Below the pieces are notes generated by a model that ran no database searches, was not told the origin of the DNA, and saw only the letters and a program-made list of their open reading frames with translations. A stretch of DNA of 64,000 nt from Comamonas odontotermitis. GTDB lineage: Bacteria; Pseudomonadota; Gammaproteobacteria; Burkholderiales; Burkholderiaceae_C. Where the stretch lies: contig NZ_CP083451.1 of assembly GCF_020080045.1 (NCBI RefSeq), forward strand, positions 1,488,001 to 1,552,000, read 5' to 3'. Positions 7,562 through 16,059 of the stretch are shown here, piece after piece (the first letter of the stretch is position 1; each line of letters opens with the position of its first letter). A program made the position numbers and the translations under genes.

Positions 7562-7966
7562 ATGAACAAAAACGCCTTTTTCCGAAACTTCGCTGTTGCC
7601 TGTGGACTGGCTGCATCGGCCATGCAGATTTCCGCGCAGGTGGCCCCCGCTTTTTTTCTGAATGACACGATCATCCGGAATATTCCGGCAAAGGATTTGC
7701 CTTCGTTTCGTTCGGCCCTGGGCAGCGTGCTGGAGAGCCCTCAGGATGGCGTGGCCAAGTCCTGGAGCAGCACCAACGCGGTGGCATCCAAGGCCATCAA
7801 GGTGGTTTTGACGCCTTTGCAGACGGCGCAGACAAAATCTGCCAACACATGCAGGCTGGTCAAGGCCGATGTGGCAAGAGGCAGCCAGTCGGAAAACTGG
7901 CAGTTCTGGTTCTGCAAGCAGGGTGACGGTGCCTGGAAGGCAAGCGGAAGCTCCACTCCGCGCTGA
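7562..7966 (+). CDS. exported small protein with surface-antigen-like C-terminus
   Basis: The product is 134 residues from ATG 7562 (MNKNAFFRNFAVACGLAASA), the first start with a clear signal peptide (cleavage near ISAQ-VA). Longer upstream extensions add a cysteine-rich non-signal tail and are rejected. The C-terminal half (SWSSTNAVASKAIKVVLTPL and later CRLVKAD, WFCKQGDGAWKAS) resembles the end of 17-kDa-type surface antigen proteins, with two cysteines and a DG-W motif. It lies 11 bases before the acylase gene at 7978 and may be cotranscribed. Function unknown. Confidence 0.6.
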   Translation: MNKNAFFRNFAVACGLAASAMQISAQVAPAFFLNDTIIRNIPAKDLPSFRSALGSVLESPQDGVAKSWSSTNAVASKAIKVVLTPLQTAQTKSANTCRLVKADVARGSQSENWQFWFCKQGDGAWKASGSSTPR

Positions 7967-7977
7967 AGGACCGACGT

Positions 7978-9081
7978 ATGGCGATCTCCAAACCTACCAA
8001 GGGCAATTGCATGCATTCCTGCAGGAGCCGGTTCCTTGGTATCAAGCCATTGCTTCTCAGCCTGGCGTTGCTGAATGCACTGCCCGGCGCGTCGGCATGC
8101 ACGAGGCTGGTCTTTCTGGGCGATGGCGGGCAAGTGGTCACCGCGCGCTCCATGGACTGGAAGAGCGATATCACGAGCAACCTGTGGGTGATGCCGCGCG
8201 GTATGGCGAGAAGCGGTGAAGCAGGGCCGAATTCGCTGCGCTGGACGTCGCGTTATGGCAGTGTCGTCACATCGGGCTATGACATCTCCACAACCGATGG
8301 CGTCAATGAGGCGGGCCTGAGCGCCAACCTGCTGTGGCTCGTGGAGTCGCAGTACCCCAAATTCGATTCGAACAGCAAGCCGGGGTTGAGCATCGCTGCC
8401 TGGGCACAGTATGTTCTGGATAATTTTGCGACCGTCGAAGAGGCGGTGGCCGCCTTGCAACAGCAGCCTTTCACCATTGTCACGGATAGCGTTCCAGGCG
8501 AAAGCCGGCTGGCTACGCTGCATCTGTCGATATCGGACGCCAGCGGTGACAGCGCCATCGTTGAATATATTGATGGGCGTCAAGTCATTCGCCACAGCCG
8601 CAGCTACCAGGTAATGACGAACTCGCCTGTTTTTGACCAGCAACTGGCGCTCAACAGCTATTGGCAGCAGGTGGGTGGAACGACGATGTTGCCGGGCACC
8701 AATCGCGCAGCAGACCGCTTTGCCCGCGCCTCGTTCTATGTAAACGCCATTCCCAAGGACCAGGATGCCAACAAGACGCTTGCAAGCGTCTTCAGCGTCA
8801 TCCGCAATGTCTCGGTGCCCTATGGCTTGACCACCCCTGGCGAGCCCAATATCTCGTCGACGCGCTGGCGCACCGTGTTTGACCACCAACGCAAGCTGTA
8901 TTTCTTTGAGTCGGCACTCACGCCCAATACCTTCTGGGTGGATCTCAAGCGCATCGATTTCAGCAGCGGCAAGGGAAAGGTGCTCAAGCTTGATCTGGGG
9001 CCCAACCAGGACCATCCCTTTGCCGGGGATGCCACCAGTGCCTTCAGGCCTGCCGAGCCGTTCAGGTTTCTCGGAATCTGA
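7978..9081 (+). CDS. periplasmic choloylglycine hydrolase / penicillin V acylase family enzyme
   Basis: The product is 367 residues. A signal peptide runs to about residue 40 and would cleave just before CTRLVFLGDGG, exposing cysteine as the N-terminal nucleophile required by this Ntn-hydrolase family. Arg and Asp of ARSMDW and the family asparagine in MTNSP are present, as is a GLSANLLWL segment. Known members hydrolyse penicillin V, bile-salt conjugates or N-acyl-homoserine lactones; Gram-negative relatives often prefer the last two classes less clearly, so the substrate is not assigned. An upstream ATG run makes the exact start uncertain (ATG 8011 is an alternative). A strong terminator follows at 9135. 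Confidence 0.87.
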   Translation: MAISKPTKGNCMHSCRSRFLGIKPLLLSLALLNALPGASACTRLVFLGDGGQVVTARSMDWKSDITSNLWVMPRGMARSGEAGPNSLRWTSRYGSVVTSGYDISTTDGVNEAGLSANLLWLVESQYPKFDSNSKPGLSIAAWAQYVLDNFATVEEAVAALQQQPFTIVTDSVPGESRLATLHLSISDASGDSAIVEYIDGRQVIRHSRSYQVMTNSPVFDQQLALNSYWQQVGGTTMLPGTNRAADRFARASFYVNAIPKDQDANKTLASVFSVIRNVSVPYGLTTPGEPNISSTRWRTVFDHQRKLYFFESALTPNTFWVDLKRIDFSSGKGKVLKLDLGPNQDHPFAGDATSAFRPAEPFRFLGI

Positions 9082-9134
9082 ACGCTGCGGGGGTGTGAGC
9101 GCGTTCCGCAATCACAAGGCTTGATCTTCATGCG

Positions 9135-9157
9135 GGGCCCACGCTGTGGGCCTTTTT
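9135..9157 (+). terminator. terminator of the acylase gene
   Basis: GGGCCCAC-GCT-GTGGGCC followed by TTTTTC. It touches the stop codon of the convergent Sel1 lipoprotein gene. Confidence 0.88.
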
Positions 9158-9585
9158 CATGGCTGCTCGCTCTCCAACGATTCCAGGGTTGACTGCGCAT
9201 TGGGGTAGCCACTGTCCCTCGCTTTTCGTGCCCAGTAGATGGCTCTCTCGTAGTTGTTCTCATGCCGGTAGATCTGGGCCAGGATGTATTGCGAAGACGG
9301 GTAGCCCAGCTCGCCGGACATCAAGAGCCACTCCATGGCCTTTGGCTGGTCATTGGCGGTAGATCGGTAGTACGTATACACGTTGAAGGCGGCTCTGCCG
9401 TCACCGTTGTTGGCCAGTCCTTTCTGGCGTGTCAACTCGGCTGCTGACATGGTTGGAATGCCGGTGATGGATGCCTTTGAATCGTACCGGATGCCCGTGT
9501 CCGGGGGCGGGCGGTTGAAATGAGGAATATTGGTGCATGAGGCGACGCTCAGAACTGCAAGTGATGCGATCAGGTGGTGTTTCAT
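9157..9585 (-). CDS. Sel1-repeat lipoprotein
   Basis: The product is 142 residues. The signal peptide MKHHLIASLAVLSVASC ends in a lipobox (VASC). Residues about 75-135 form two Sel1-like helical repeats (AMEWLLMSGELGYPSSQYIL and ERAIYWARKARDSGYPNAQS), a TPR-related protein-binding fold. It is probably tethered in the periplasm. The gene is convergent with the acylase gene and lies 49 bases downstream of the LysR gene on the same strand. Partner unknown. Confidence 0.78.
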   Translation of the reverse strand: MKHHLIASLAVLSVASCTNIPHFNRPPPDTGIRYDSKASITGIPTMSAAELTRQKGLANNGDGRAAFNVYTYYRSTANDQPKAMEWLLMSGELGYPSSQYILAQIYRHENNYERAIYWARKARDSGYPNAQSTLESLESEQP

Positions 9586-9633
9586 GGATTGCCAATTTGC
9601 CTTGGTTTAGAGGGTGTGCCGTTCAGCGCTGGC

Positions 9634-10509
9634 TCAATCGCCCAGTATCAGCAGCTCCGCCAGCCGCTGCTGCAGCCATAGCGCGGTGCCGTCCAGCGTT
9701 GCGCCCTGCAGGCTGAGCATGCGCACGGCCAACGGTGGCAGGCGCAGTTCCGGGCAATCGAGTGCGACGATGCGCGGCTCGATGCCCGGTGCCTCGGCAA
9801 TGTTGCGTGGCAGGATGCCCCAGCCTATGCCGTCGGCCAGCATGTCGGCGAGCACGTAAAAGCTCTCCGAACGCCAGATGCGCGGGCTGATCACGAGGTC
9901 TTCAACGTCTTCGATGTGCATCACCAACTGGCGGTGGCTGGCCAGGTCCTCGCGGGTGATGCGGGTCTTTGCAGCCAACGGATGGTCTCGCGCCACGAAC
10001 ACCATCTGCGGCACGCCTGCCACATAGCTCTGGGCAAACTGCGCGTCCGCAGGCCCGCGCACGAACTGGAAGGCCAGCGCCGCCTGGCGCGACTGCACGG
10101 TTTGGGCCACCTCGGCTGCAGTGCCATTGAGCAGGGTCAATTCCAGCGCAGGAAACTGCTGCGCCAGCTCCCGTAGCAGTCTGGCGATTGGTGGGTAGGG
10201 CAGGGCCTCGTCAATGGCCACGCACAGCTGTGCGGCCTGACCGGCGGCCAGCGCCTGGGCGCGCAGATCGAGCGCCTGGGCCTGGTTGAGCAGGGCCCGC
10301 GCCTCCACCAGCATGACTTCCCCCGCCGGCGTGAGGTGCACCGAGCGCCCGATGCGCTGGAACAGCGCCAGCCCCAGGTCCGCCTCCAGCAGGCCCATGG
10401 CCATGCTCACTGCCGACTGGGCGCGCCCCAGCCGCCGCGCAGCCTGGGTCATGGAGCCGCAGTCGGCCACGGTGACGAATTGGTTCAGGCGCTCAAGAGT
10501 CCATTCCAT
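9634..10509 (-). CDS. LysR-family transcriptional regulator
   Basis: The product is 291 residues, the usual LysR length. The N-terminal winged HTH (about 5-65) is typical: FVTVADCGSMTQAARRLGRA, then SAVSMAMGLLEADLGLALFQ and LTPAGE. The rest is the two-lobed effector-binding domain. It is divergent from an MFS efflux gene with 97 bases between the starts, the classic arrangement for a LysR regulator controlling its neighbour. An inverted repeat that could be its site lies at 10523-10544. The inducer is unknown; a toxic cation or drug exported by the pump would be the natural guess. Confidence 0.9.
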   Translation of the reverse strand: MEWTLERLNQFVTVADCGSMTQAARRLGRAQSAVSMAMGLLEADLGLALFQRIGRSVHLTPAGEVMLVEARALLNQAQALDLRAQALAAGQAAQLCVAIDEALPYPPIARLLRELAQQFPALELTLLNGTAAEVAQTVQSRQAALAFQFVRGPADAQFAQSYVAGVPQMVFVARDHPLAAKTRITREDLASHRQLVMHIEDVEDLVISPRIWRSESFYVLADMLADGIGWGILPRNIAEAPGIEPRIVALDCPELRLPPLAVRMLSLQGATLDGTALWLQQRLAELLILGD

Positions 10510-10522
10510 GCATCAATTTTAC

Positions 10523-10544
10523 TGATTAATCTAAGCTTTTATCA
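10523..10544. promoter_or_regulatory. candidate LysR operator
   Basis: TGATTAA-N8-TTTATCA is an imperfect inverted repeat with AT-rich arms, placed between the divergent LysR and MFS genes and close to the LysR start. Size and position fit a LysR recognition site. Confidence 0.5.
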
Positions 10545-10606
10545 AATATAAAAATGATAGACCATGGGGTTTTATTCAAGACAACCTCCCTCCACAAGAG
10601 GATTCC

Positions 10607-12124
10607 ATGCAAACCACAACACGCTCCACTTCGCTGACTCCGGGCCTCGGGTCTCGCCGCTGGCTGGTGCTGGGCATCGTCTCCGTCGCGCTGCTGCTCA
10701 TCGTCATCGACATGACGGTGCTGTATACGGCACTGCCGCGTCTCACCCATGACCTGGCTGCCACCGCATCGGCCAAGCTCTGGATCATCAACAGCTACTC
10801 CCTCGTCGTCTCCGGCCTGCTGCTGGGCATGGGCACGCTGGGCGACCGCCTGGGCCACAAGCGCCTGTTCATCGCGGGCCTGGCCGTATTTGGCGGTGCC
10901 TCGCTGGCGGCGGCCTTTGCGCCAAGCGCGGGCGTGCTGATCGCGGCCCGTGCGCTGCTGGGCGTGGGCGCGGCCATGATGATGCCGGCCACGCTGTCGC
11001 TGATCCGACTGAGCTTTTGCGACGAGAAGGAGCGCGCCCTGGCCATCGGCATCTGGGCCTCGGTGGCTTCTGGTGGCGCTGCCTTTGGCCCGGTGCTGGG
11101 CGGGGCGCTGCTGGAGCACTTCTGGTGGGGCTCGGTGTTCCTGATCAACGTGCCCATCGTGCTGATCGCCTTGCCGCTCGCCTGGCGGTACATCCCCGCC
11201 AGCCAAGGCAATCGGGAGCGGCCCTGGGATCTGGTGGCCTCCATCCAGGTCATGCTGGGCCTGATGGCAGGCACCTATGCGATCAAGGAGCTGGGCAAGC
11301 AATCACCGGACTGGGCCTTGGCTGCCTTCGCGTTGTTGACAGGTATTGGCTTCCTGTGGATCTTTGTGCGCCGCCAGCGCAGCAGCAGCCACCCGCTGCT
11401 CGATCTGGCCCTGTTTCAGGACAAGGGCTTCAGCACCGCCGTGATCTCGGCCCTGGTGGCGGCGGCTGCGCTGCTGGGCATGGAGCTGGTGTTCAGCCAG
11501 CGCCTGCAACTGGTGCTGGGCTTCAGCCCGCTGGAGGCTGGCTGGGCCGTATTGCCGCTGCCGATTGCAGCCTTCGTGGCAGGCCCTATTGCCGGGCGCC
11601 TGCTGCCGCGCTGGGGCAGCAGCCGTCTGCTGGCGCTGGCACTGCTGGCCTCCGGCCTGGGCATGGGGGCCTATCTGGCACTGCACGAGGCGACAGCGCT
11701 GTGGCAGTCGCTGAGCCTGGTGCTGCTGGGTCTGGGGATTGGCGGTGCCATCACGGCGGCCTCGGCCACCATGCTGATGCGTGCGCCTGCCGACCGTGCC
11801 GGCATGGCAGCCTCGGTGGAGGAGGTGTCGTACGAGCTGGGTGGCGCCCTGGGGGTGACTGTCATGGGCAGCCTGCTCTCGGCCGTCTATGCCCATTCGC
11901 TGGTCGTGCCAGAAGCGGCTGCTGCGGCTGCATTGCCACCTACGGTGCGCGACAGCCTGGACGAAGCCCTGCTGGCGTCGGAACGCATGCCGCTGGATGC
12001 CGCCCAAAGCCTGGTGCAAGCGGCCAGCGCCGCCTTCGATAAAGGCTTTGCCGCGGTGCTGCTGCTGGCGACCCTTTTGCTGCTGGTCACCGCCTGGGTG
12101 GCCTGGCGCACACGCACGCGCTAA
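10607..12124 (+). CDS. DHA2-family (14-helix) MFS efflux transporter, SmvA/QacA-like
   Basis: The product is 505 residues. It opens with a basic tail, then the TM1 motif IVIDMTVLYTALPRLTHDL characteristic of DHA2 drug:H+ antiporters. The motif A region is present (GTLGDRLGHKRLF), as is motif C in TM5 (GGAAFGPVLGGALL). Hydrophobicity gives about 14 membrane segments. Relatives export quaternary ammonium compounds, methyl viologen and dyes. A ribosome site (AGAGG) precedes ATG 10607. It is divergent from and probably controlled by the LysR gene. Its stop codon TAA is part of the CTAA target duplication of the MITE that follows. Confidence 0.9.
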   Translation: MQTTTRSTSLTPGLGSRRWLVLGIVSVALLLIVIDMTVLYTALPRLTHDLAATASAKLWIINSYSLVVSGLLLGMGTLGDRLGHKRLFIAGLAVFGGASLAAAFAPSAGVLIAARALLGVGAAMMMPATLSLIRLSFCDEKERALAIGIWASVASGGAAFGPVLGGALLEHFWWGSVFLINVPIVLIALPLAWRYIPASQGNRERPWDLVASIQVMLGLMAGTYAIKELGKQSPDWALAAFALLTGIGFLWIFVRRQRSSSHPLLDLALFQDKGFSTAVISALVAAAALLGMELVFSQRLQLVLGFSPLEAGWAVLPLPIAAFVAGPIAGRLLPRWGSSRLLALALLASGLGMGAYLALHEATALWQSLSLVLLGLGIGGAITAASATMLMRAPADRAGMAASVEEVSYELGGALGVTVMGSLLSAVYAHSLVVPEAAAAAALPPTVRDSLDEALLASERMPLDAAQSLVQAASAAFDKGFAAVLLLATLLLLVTAWVAWRTRTR

Positions 12125-12284
12125 GGAACCTCTGCAAAACTCCCTGCCGTGGCCTGAACGCGGTCTCGGGCGATCCGCTGCGTTGTCTTCCTCGGCAATA
12201 GCTACGGCTATTGCCGAGGAAGACGCCTTGCGGCTCATCCCGATCCGCGTCCATCCCATCTGGCGAGGGTTTTGCAGAGGCTCC
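12125..12284. mobile_element. palindromic MITE, copy 1 (IS5-like ends, CTAA target duplication)
   Basis: The 160-bp non-coding element has terminal inverted repeats: left GGAACCTCTGCAAAAC, and right end, reverse-complemented, GGAGCCTCTGCAAAAC. Its centre (12185-12224) is a perfect 18-bp stem with a 4-nt loop, starting GTCTTCCTCGGCAATAGC. It is flanked by the direct repeat CTAA at 12121-12124 and 12285-12288, matching the 4-bp YTAR target of the IS5 group. Related copies lie at about 22050 and 53943. It has no coding capacity and would need a transposase in trans. Confidence 0.82.
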
Positions 12285-12348
12285 CTAAGCGGGCAGTTGC
12301 TCATGGCAAAGAATTTGAAATTGATTAGAAATTAAAAAGGATTGATTC

Positions 12349-12867
12349 ATGAATACGAATATTCAACTGAGGCCACTGGAACGTGAGGATTTGCGCTTCG
12401 TGCACCTGCTGGACAACAATGCCAGCGTCATGCGGTACTGGTTCGAGGAGCCCTACGCCACATTTGATGAGCTGACCAGCCTGTACGATGCCCATGTGCA
12501 TGACCAGGGCGAGCGGCGCTTTGTGGTGCAGCACGCGGGTGAGCGCGCTGGCCTCGTGGAGTTGGTGGAGATCAATCTGATCCACCGCAGCGCAGAGTTT
12601 CAGATCATCATCGCCCCCGACCAGCAGGGCAAGGGCATTGCAGCCCATGCCACGCGACTGGCGTTGGACCATGGCTTTCGTGTGCTGAACCTGCACAAGA
12701 TTTACCTGTACGTCGACAAGGAAAACGCCAAGGCCATCCACATCTATGGCAAGCTGGGCTTTCAGCCGGAGGGCGAGCTGGTGGATGAGTTCTTTTCGAA
12801 CGGCCAGTACCGCAGTGCGATCCGCATGTACATGCTGCAGGGGCCTTACCTGCAGCGAATAGCCTGA
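12349..12867 (+). CDS. speG: spermidine N1-acetyltransferase
   Basis: The product is 172 residues, a single GNAT domain very close to E. coli SpeG. Shared segments include [39 protein letters not shown], the acetyl-CoA loop QQGKGIA and the C-terminal [10 protein letters not shown]. It acetylates spermidine and spermine in the cytoplasm and so prevents polyamine toxicity. AAGGA precedes ATG 12349. The MITE lies between it and the MFS gene, so it probably has its own promoter in 12285-12340. A strong bidirectional terminator follows. Confidence 0.95.
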   Translation: MNTNIQLRPLEREDLRFVHLLDNNASVMRYWFEEPYATFDELTSLYDAHVHDQGERRFVVQHAGERAGLVELVEINLIHRSAEFQIIIAPDQQGKGIAAHATRLALDHGFRVLNLHKIYLYVDKENAKAIHIYGKLGFQPEGELVDEFFSNGQYRSAIRMYMLQGPYLQRIA

Positions 12868-12891
12868 CGGAGCCAAACAAGAAAGAGGAAA

Positions 12892-12932
12892 GAAGAAAGC
12901 CACCCTGGCATGCCGGGGTGGCTTTCTTGTTC
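12892..12932. terminator. bidirectional terminator between speG and the M14 peptidase gene
   Basis: AAGAAAGCCACCCTGGC pairs with GCCGGGGTGGCTTTCTT, a stem of more than 14 bp with A-rich and T-rich flanks on both sides. It serves speG (plus) and the convergent peptidase gene (minus). Confidence 0.85.
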
Positions 12933-12966
12933 AGGGCTGCCGGTCAGGCCGTGCGCACGAGGCAGC

Positions 12967-14757
12967 TCAATCCGTTTCGTCGTACACCAGCGATGGATTG
13001 TTCATCGACCGGGCCACATCGCTCAGGCCGGTGATGATGTGATTGGCAAAAAAGCTGCTTTGGGTATCGGGCTCCAGGGCGGCAATGGCCAGGTTGGCCA
13101 TGGGCTGGTTCAATGGCACGTAGTAGCTGCCTTCCGGCACATCGATGGCAATGCGCTGCAACTGAACCTTGACCCGCTCCACCGAGCGGGAAGAGGGGCC
13201 CAGCACATCATTCTTGGCGCTGCTGCTGCGTTCTACTTCCTGGTAGGTGTCTGCCAGCATATTGCCCGGCTCGGCCACCCGCAGTACCTGCAGCCCCAGG
13301 GCGCGCAGCTTGTCGGCGGCTTCACCGGCATTGGTGGACAGCCAGTAGCCGCAAGGGCGGGCACGGCTCTCGCCCGGCTGCAGCTTGACGGACGACTTCC
13401 AGTCCACTTCCTGCGGACGGTCCTCACCCGTCTGCGGGTCGAGGAAGACGATGCGCCGCTTTTCGGTGGTTTGCTGGGATTCGAGGGTGAACTGGCCCCG
13501 GCAGGCCTGCGAAGCCACGTCGCGGGCCACGAATGCGCGCACCTGCTCCAACTCCTTGGCGCGCTGCGCCGTGGTCTGCAGTGCTGATGTGAGAGCCACC
13601 ACATGGCTGTGGACGCGGCGCTGGATATGGGCGCGACCAATGCCGACGCCACGGGTCTCGATCAACAGGCTGGGCGCATTCTTGAGGGCATAGACATTGC
13701 GGCCGGTATCGGGGCGCACGCCGCCCATCGACAGTGTCAGGTCGTCGGCCTTCTTCGTGGTGGTGTAGTACCAGTTGGTGCTCATGCCCTGGTCGGTCAG
13801 CGCCTTCTGCATGGGCAGCAGATACCATTCATTGGCGGCCTTGCCCACAAATTCATGCGTATTGGCCGTGGTCGGGGTCTGCAGCAGGGCGTCGTAGCGC
13901 TGTACGGCCTGGAATTTTTCCAGATAGCGTCCGGCAACGGTGAATTCATGCGAATCAAATACCGCGACGGGACGGTAGTTGCGGCTGAGCTTGGCCAGCG
14001 CATCGGCTTCAGGCGTCTGCAGCAGCAGGTGGTCGCGGTTCATGTCGATGCCGTTGGAGGTGGTGCGTCGGCCCGAGGCAGCGCCATCGGGGTTGGCGCG
14101 CGGCACCAGCAAGACATTCAGCTTGTCGAGCAAAGGCCCAAGTGGGCCCTGCGCGAGGGATTGTGCCATGGCAAGCAGGGCTTCGCTGCCGGCAGGCTCG
14201 TCACCGTGCTGCTGGCCGATCAGCAATACCGTTGGGCGTCCGCTGGCATCGAGGTCGTGCAAGCTGGTGCCAGCAGCGCGCGTGAGCAGCAAGGCATGGA
14301 TGGGGGTGCCTTCCTGCGAGGTGCCGGCCGTGATCAGCTCGGCCTTGGTTCCCCCAGCCGGTGCTGACGCAATCTGGCGCAGCATCTGGCCCAATTCCGC
14401 ATTGCTGGTGAATGTGGTGCGTCCGTTGGTCAGGCCAGGGGTGCTGTAAGGGGTGGCCGGGTCTGGAAACCGTGCGGCAACTTCGGGGCTTTCCTGCCAC
14501 ACGCTCAAGGGGACGGCCTGCAGCGGCGTGGTTTCCACGGGGGTGCTGATGACCCCCGGGTTGCTGACACCGGGGATGTGCACGGGGGCAGGCCCCTGGC
14601 TCTTGGGGGCGGTGGTGACCGTGCCGGGCGTTGCCGTGGGCGCGCTCGTCCAGGGTGGCAGGGGCGTGCTGGTGCATGCGCTCAGCAGGACTGCTGCAGA
14701 AACGGCACTGAGCGTCATCCAGCGCGAGGCAGTGAGAGAGGAATGGGGTTGCATCAT
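12967..14757 (-). CDS. M14-family zinc carboxypeptidase lipoprotein
   Basis: The product is 596 residues from the ATG at 14757; an SD-linked GTG at 14778 is an alternative start. The signal peptide ends in lipobox LLSAC, followed by a Pro/Thr-rich linker to about residue 90. The M14 zinc site is visible: HGDEPAGSEALL supplies His and Glu, DSHEF the second His, and LIETRGVG the catalytic Glu. M14 lipoproteins remodel peptidoglycan peptides or trim other peptides in the periplasm. The extra C-terminal 200 residues are not recognised. The ribosome site before the ATG pair is weak. Confidence 0.82.
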   Translation of the reverse strand: MMQPHSSLTASRWMTLSAVSAAVLLSACTSTPLPPWTSAPTATPGTVTTAPKSQGPAPVHIPGVSNPGVISTPVETTPLQAVPLSVWQESPEVAARFPDPATPYSTPGLTNGRTTFTSNAELGQMLRQIASAPAGGTKAELITAGTSQEGTPIHALLLTRAAGTSLHDLDASGRPTVLLIGQQHGDEPAGSEALLAMAQSLAQGPLGPLLDKLNVLLVPRANPDGAASGRRTTSNGIDMNRDHLLLQTPEADALAKLSRNYRPVAVFDSHEFTVAGRYLEKFQAVQRYDALLQTPTTANTHEFVGKAANEWYLLPMQKALTDQGMSTNWYYTTTKKADDLTLSMGGVRPDTGRNVYALKNAPSLLIETRGVGIGRAHIQRRVHSHVVALTSALQTTAQRAKELEQVRAFVARDVASQACRGQFTLESQQTTEKRRIVFLDPQTGEDRPQEVDWKSSVKLQPGESRARPCGYWLSTNAGEAADKLRALGLQVLRVAEPGNMLADTYQEVERSSSAKNDVLGPSSRSVERVKVQLQRIAIDVPEGSYYVPLNQPMANLAIAALEPDTQSSFFANHIITGLSDVARSMNNPSLVYDETD

Positions 14758-14882
14758 TGTTGTTGCGTGACGAAGCACGGCCCTCCTGAAAATTATGTTG
14801 CCATTATGCAAAACAGAGGCGGGTGTCTGCGTAGGATGGGTGCGAAAGAAAAGCCGACTGCTGCTGTGGTTGCAGCCGGGAG

Positions 14883-15974
14883 TCAAGACCCTTCGAATGT
14901 ACCAGCGACCGGCGGGGCTCCGGCCGAGCCGGGTGGGCTGGCTGCCTGTTCCTTGTCCGGGATGCGCAGGCGCAGCAGGGCGCGGACAAACCCGTGATCG
15001 GAGCGTGTGCGGTCGCGGCCTTCATGCAGGTGGTCGTTGAAATAGTCCACCCGGCGCACATCGCCAATGGAATGCTTGCTGCCCGGGTCAAACTCCTCGC
15101 TCACCAGAATCTGGTCGAGCACGGCAGGTGCGCCCTGGTGGATGTGCGAATAGGCGACATCCTTCTTGAGGGCCGCATCACCAAGCAGATCGTAGGCATT
15201 GAACAGGGCGCGGTCGCGTGCTCCCCGGTCATAGGCGACCTCGGATGTGGCCGCAATCAGCTGCGTGGTGACGCTGTCGGGCGTGTCATTGAAGTCGCCC
15301 ATCACCACCAGGGGCATGCGCGTATGGCGCAGCAGATCGATCACGAGGCAGCGCAGGGCCAGGGCTTCCACCCCGCGCATGATGAGCGAGCGTAGCGAGG
15401 CGAGTGCCGCAATCTTGGGGTTGTCGCGGTCTTCGAGCGGATTGCCTGCTTCGTCCTGCAGGAATTTGGGGCGCTTGGATTTGAGGTGGCATGTGAGCAC
15501 CGACACCACCTGGCCGTGCTTCATCTGCAAGGTGGCCACCAGCGGCGGGCGCTCGAATTTGTCGTGCATGCCCAGACCCGGAATCGGCTGGCCAAGGCCT
15601 GCCGGGAAATCTGGAAAGGAGCGGCAGGCCAGCACCTTGAGCCTCGTGGCAATGCCCACGCGGGGTGTACCGCTGGCGCCAGGCTGTCCATCGGTGTTCT
15701 CTGCGCCCGGCACGCTCACAAAGGGGTAATGCAGGCCACTGATCTTGAGGGCCTCCTGCAGCGCGGCGGCATCCCAGACCTCCTGCACGGCCAGGATGTC
15801 GGCGTTGAGCGTCTGGAAGCGATTGCCCAGCCACTGCACCTTGCGTTCGTACTGGTTGCGCGTGTAGGCGTCCTGGTTGGGGTAGAACATGCGCTCGGCA
15901 AGCGCCAGATTCAGGGTGTTGCAGGTCGCAACCGTGAGGGTGTCAAGAGGTACAGGTGAAACAAAGGGCCGCAT
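14883..15974 (-). CDS. endonuclease/exonuclease/phosphatase (EEP) family protein
   Basis: The product is 363 residues. EEP motifs appear in order: TVATCNTLNLAL, DILAVQEVW (metal Glu), LTCHLKSKRP, VVMGDFNDTPDS (catalytic Asp-Asn) and the terminal SDHG. The fold hydrolyses phosphodiester or phosphomonoester bonds in nucleic acids, lipids or phosphate esters. There is no signal peptide, so it is cytoplasmic, and the substrate cannot be assigned. The last 25 residues are Ala/Pro/Gly-rich and disordered. It lies upstream of the M14 gene on the same strand with a 125-base gap. Confidence 0.88.
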   Translation of the reverse strand: MRPFVSPVPLDTLTVATCNTLNLALAERMFYPNQDAYTRNQYERKVQWLGNRFQTLNADILAVQEVWDAAALQEALKISGLHYPFVSVPGAENTDGQPGASGTPRVGIATRLKVLACRSFPDFPAGLGQPIPGLGMHDKFERPPLVATLQMKHGQVVSVLTCHLKSKRPKFLQDEAGNPLEDRDNPKIAALASLRSLIMRGVEALALRCLVIDLLRHTRMPLVVMGDFNDTPDSVTTQLIAATSEVAYDRGARDRALFNAYDLLGDAALKKDVAYSHIHQGAPAVLDQILVSEEFDPGSKHSIGDVRRVDYFNDHLHEGRDRTRSDHGFVRALLRLRIPDKEQAASPPGSAGAPPVAGTFEGS

Positions 15975-16059
15975 GGAAATCTCTTTCTGATGCGGCCCTA
16001 CCGTAGCGGAATCTGGTGACTAGATCAACGAAAAGAAGATTTGTTCACCATGCAAATGC

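Noticed and set aside
10526..12304. long minus frames opposite the MFS transporter
   Set aside because: Composed of Gln/Arg/His/Ala runs, lacking starts; the MFS gene on the plus strand is complete.
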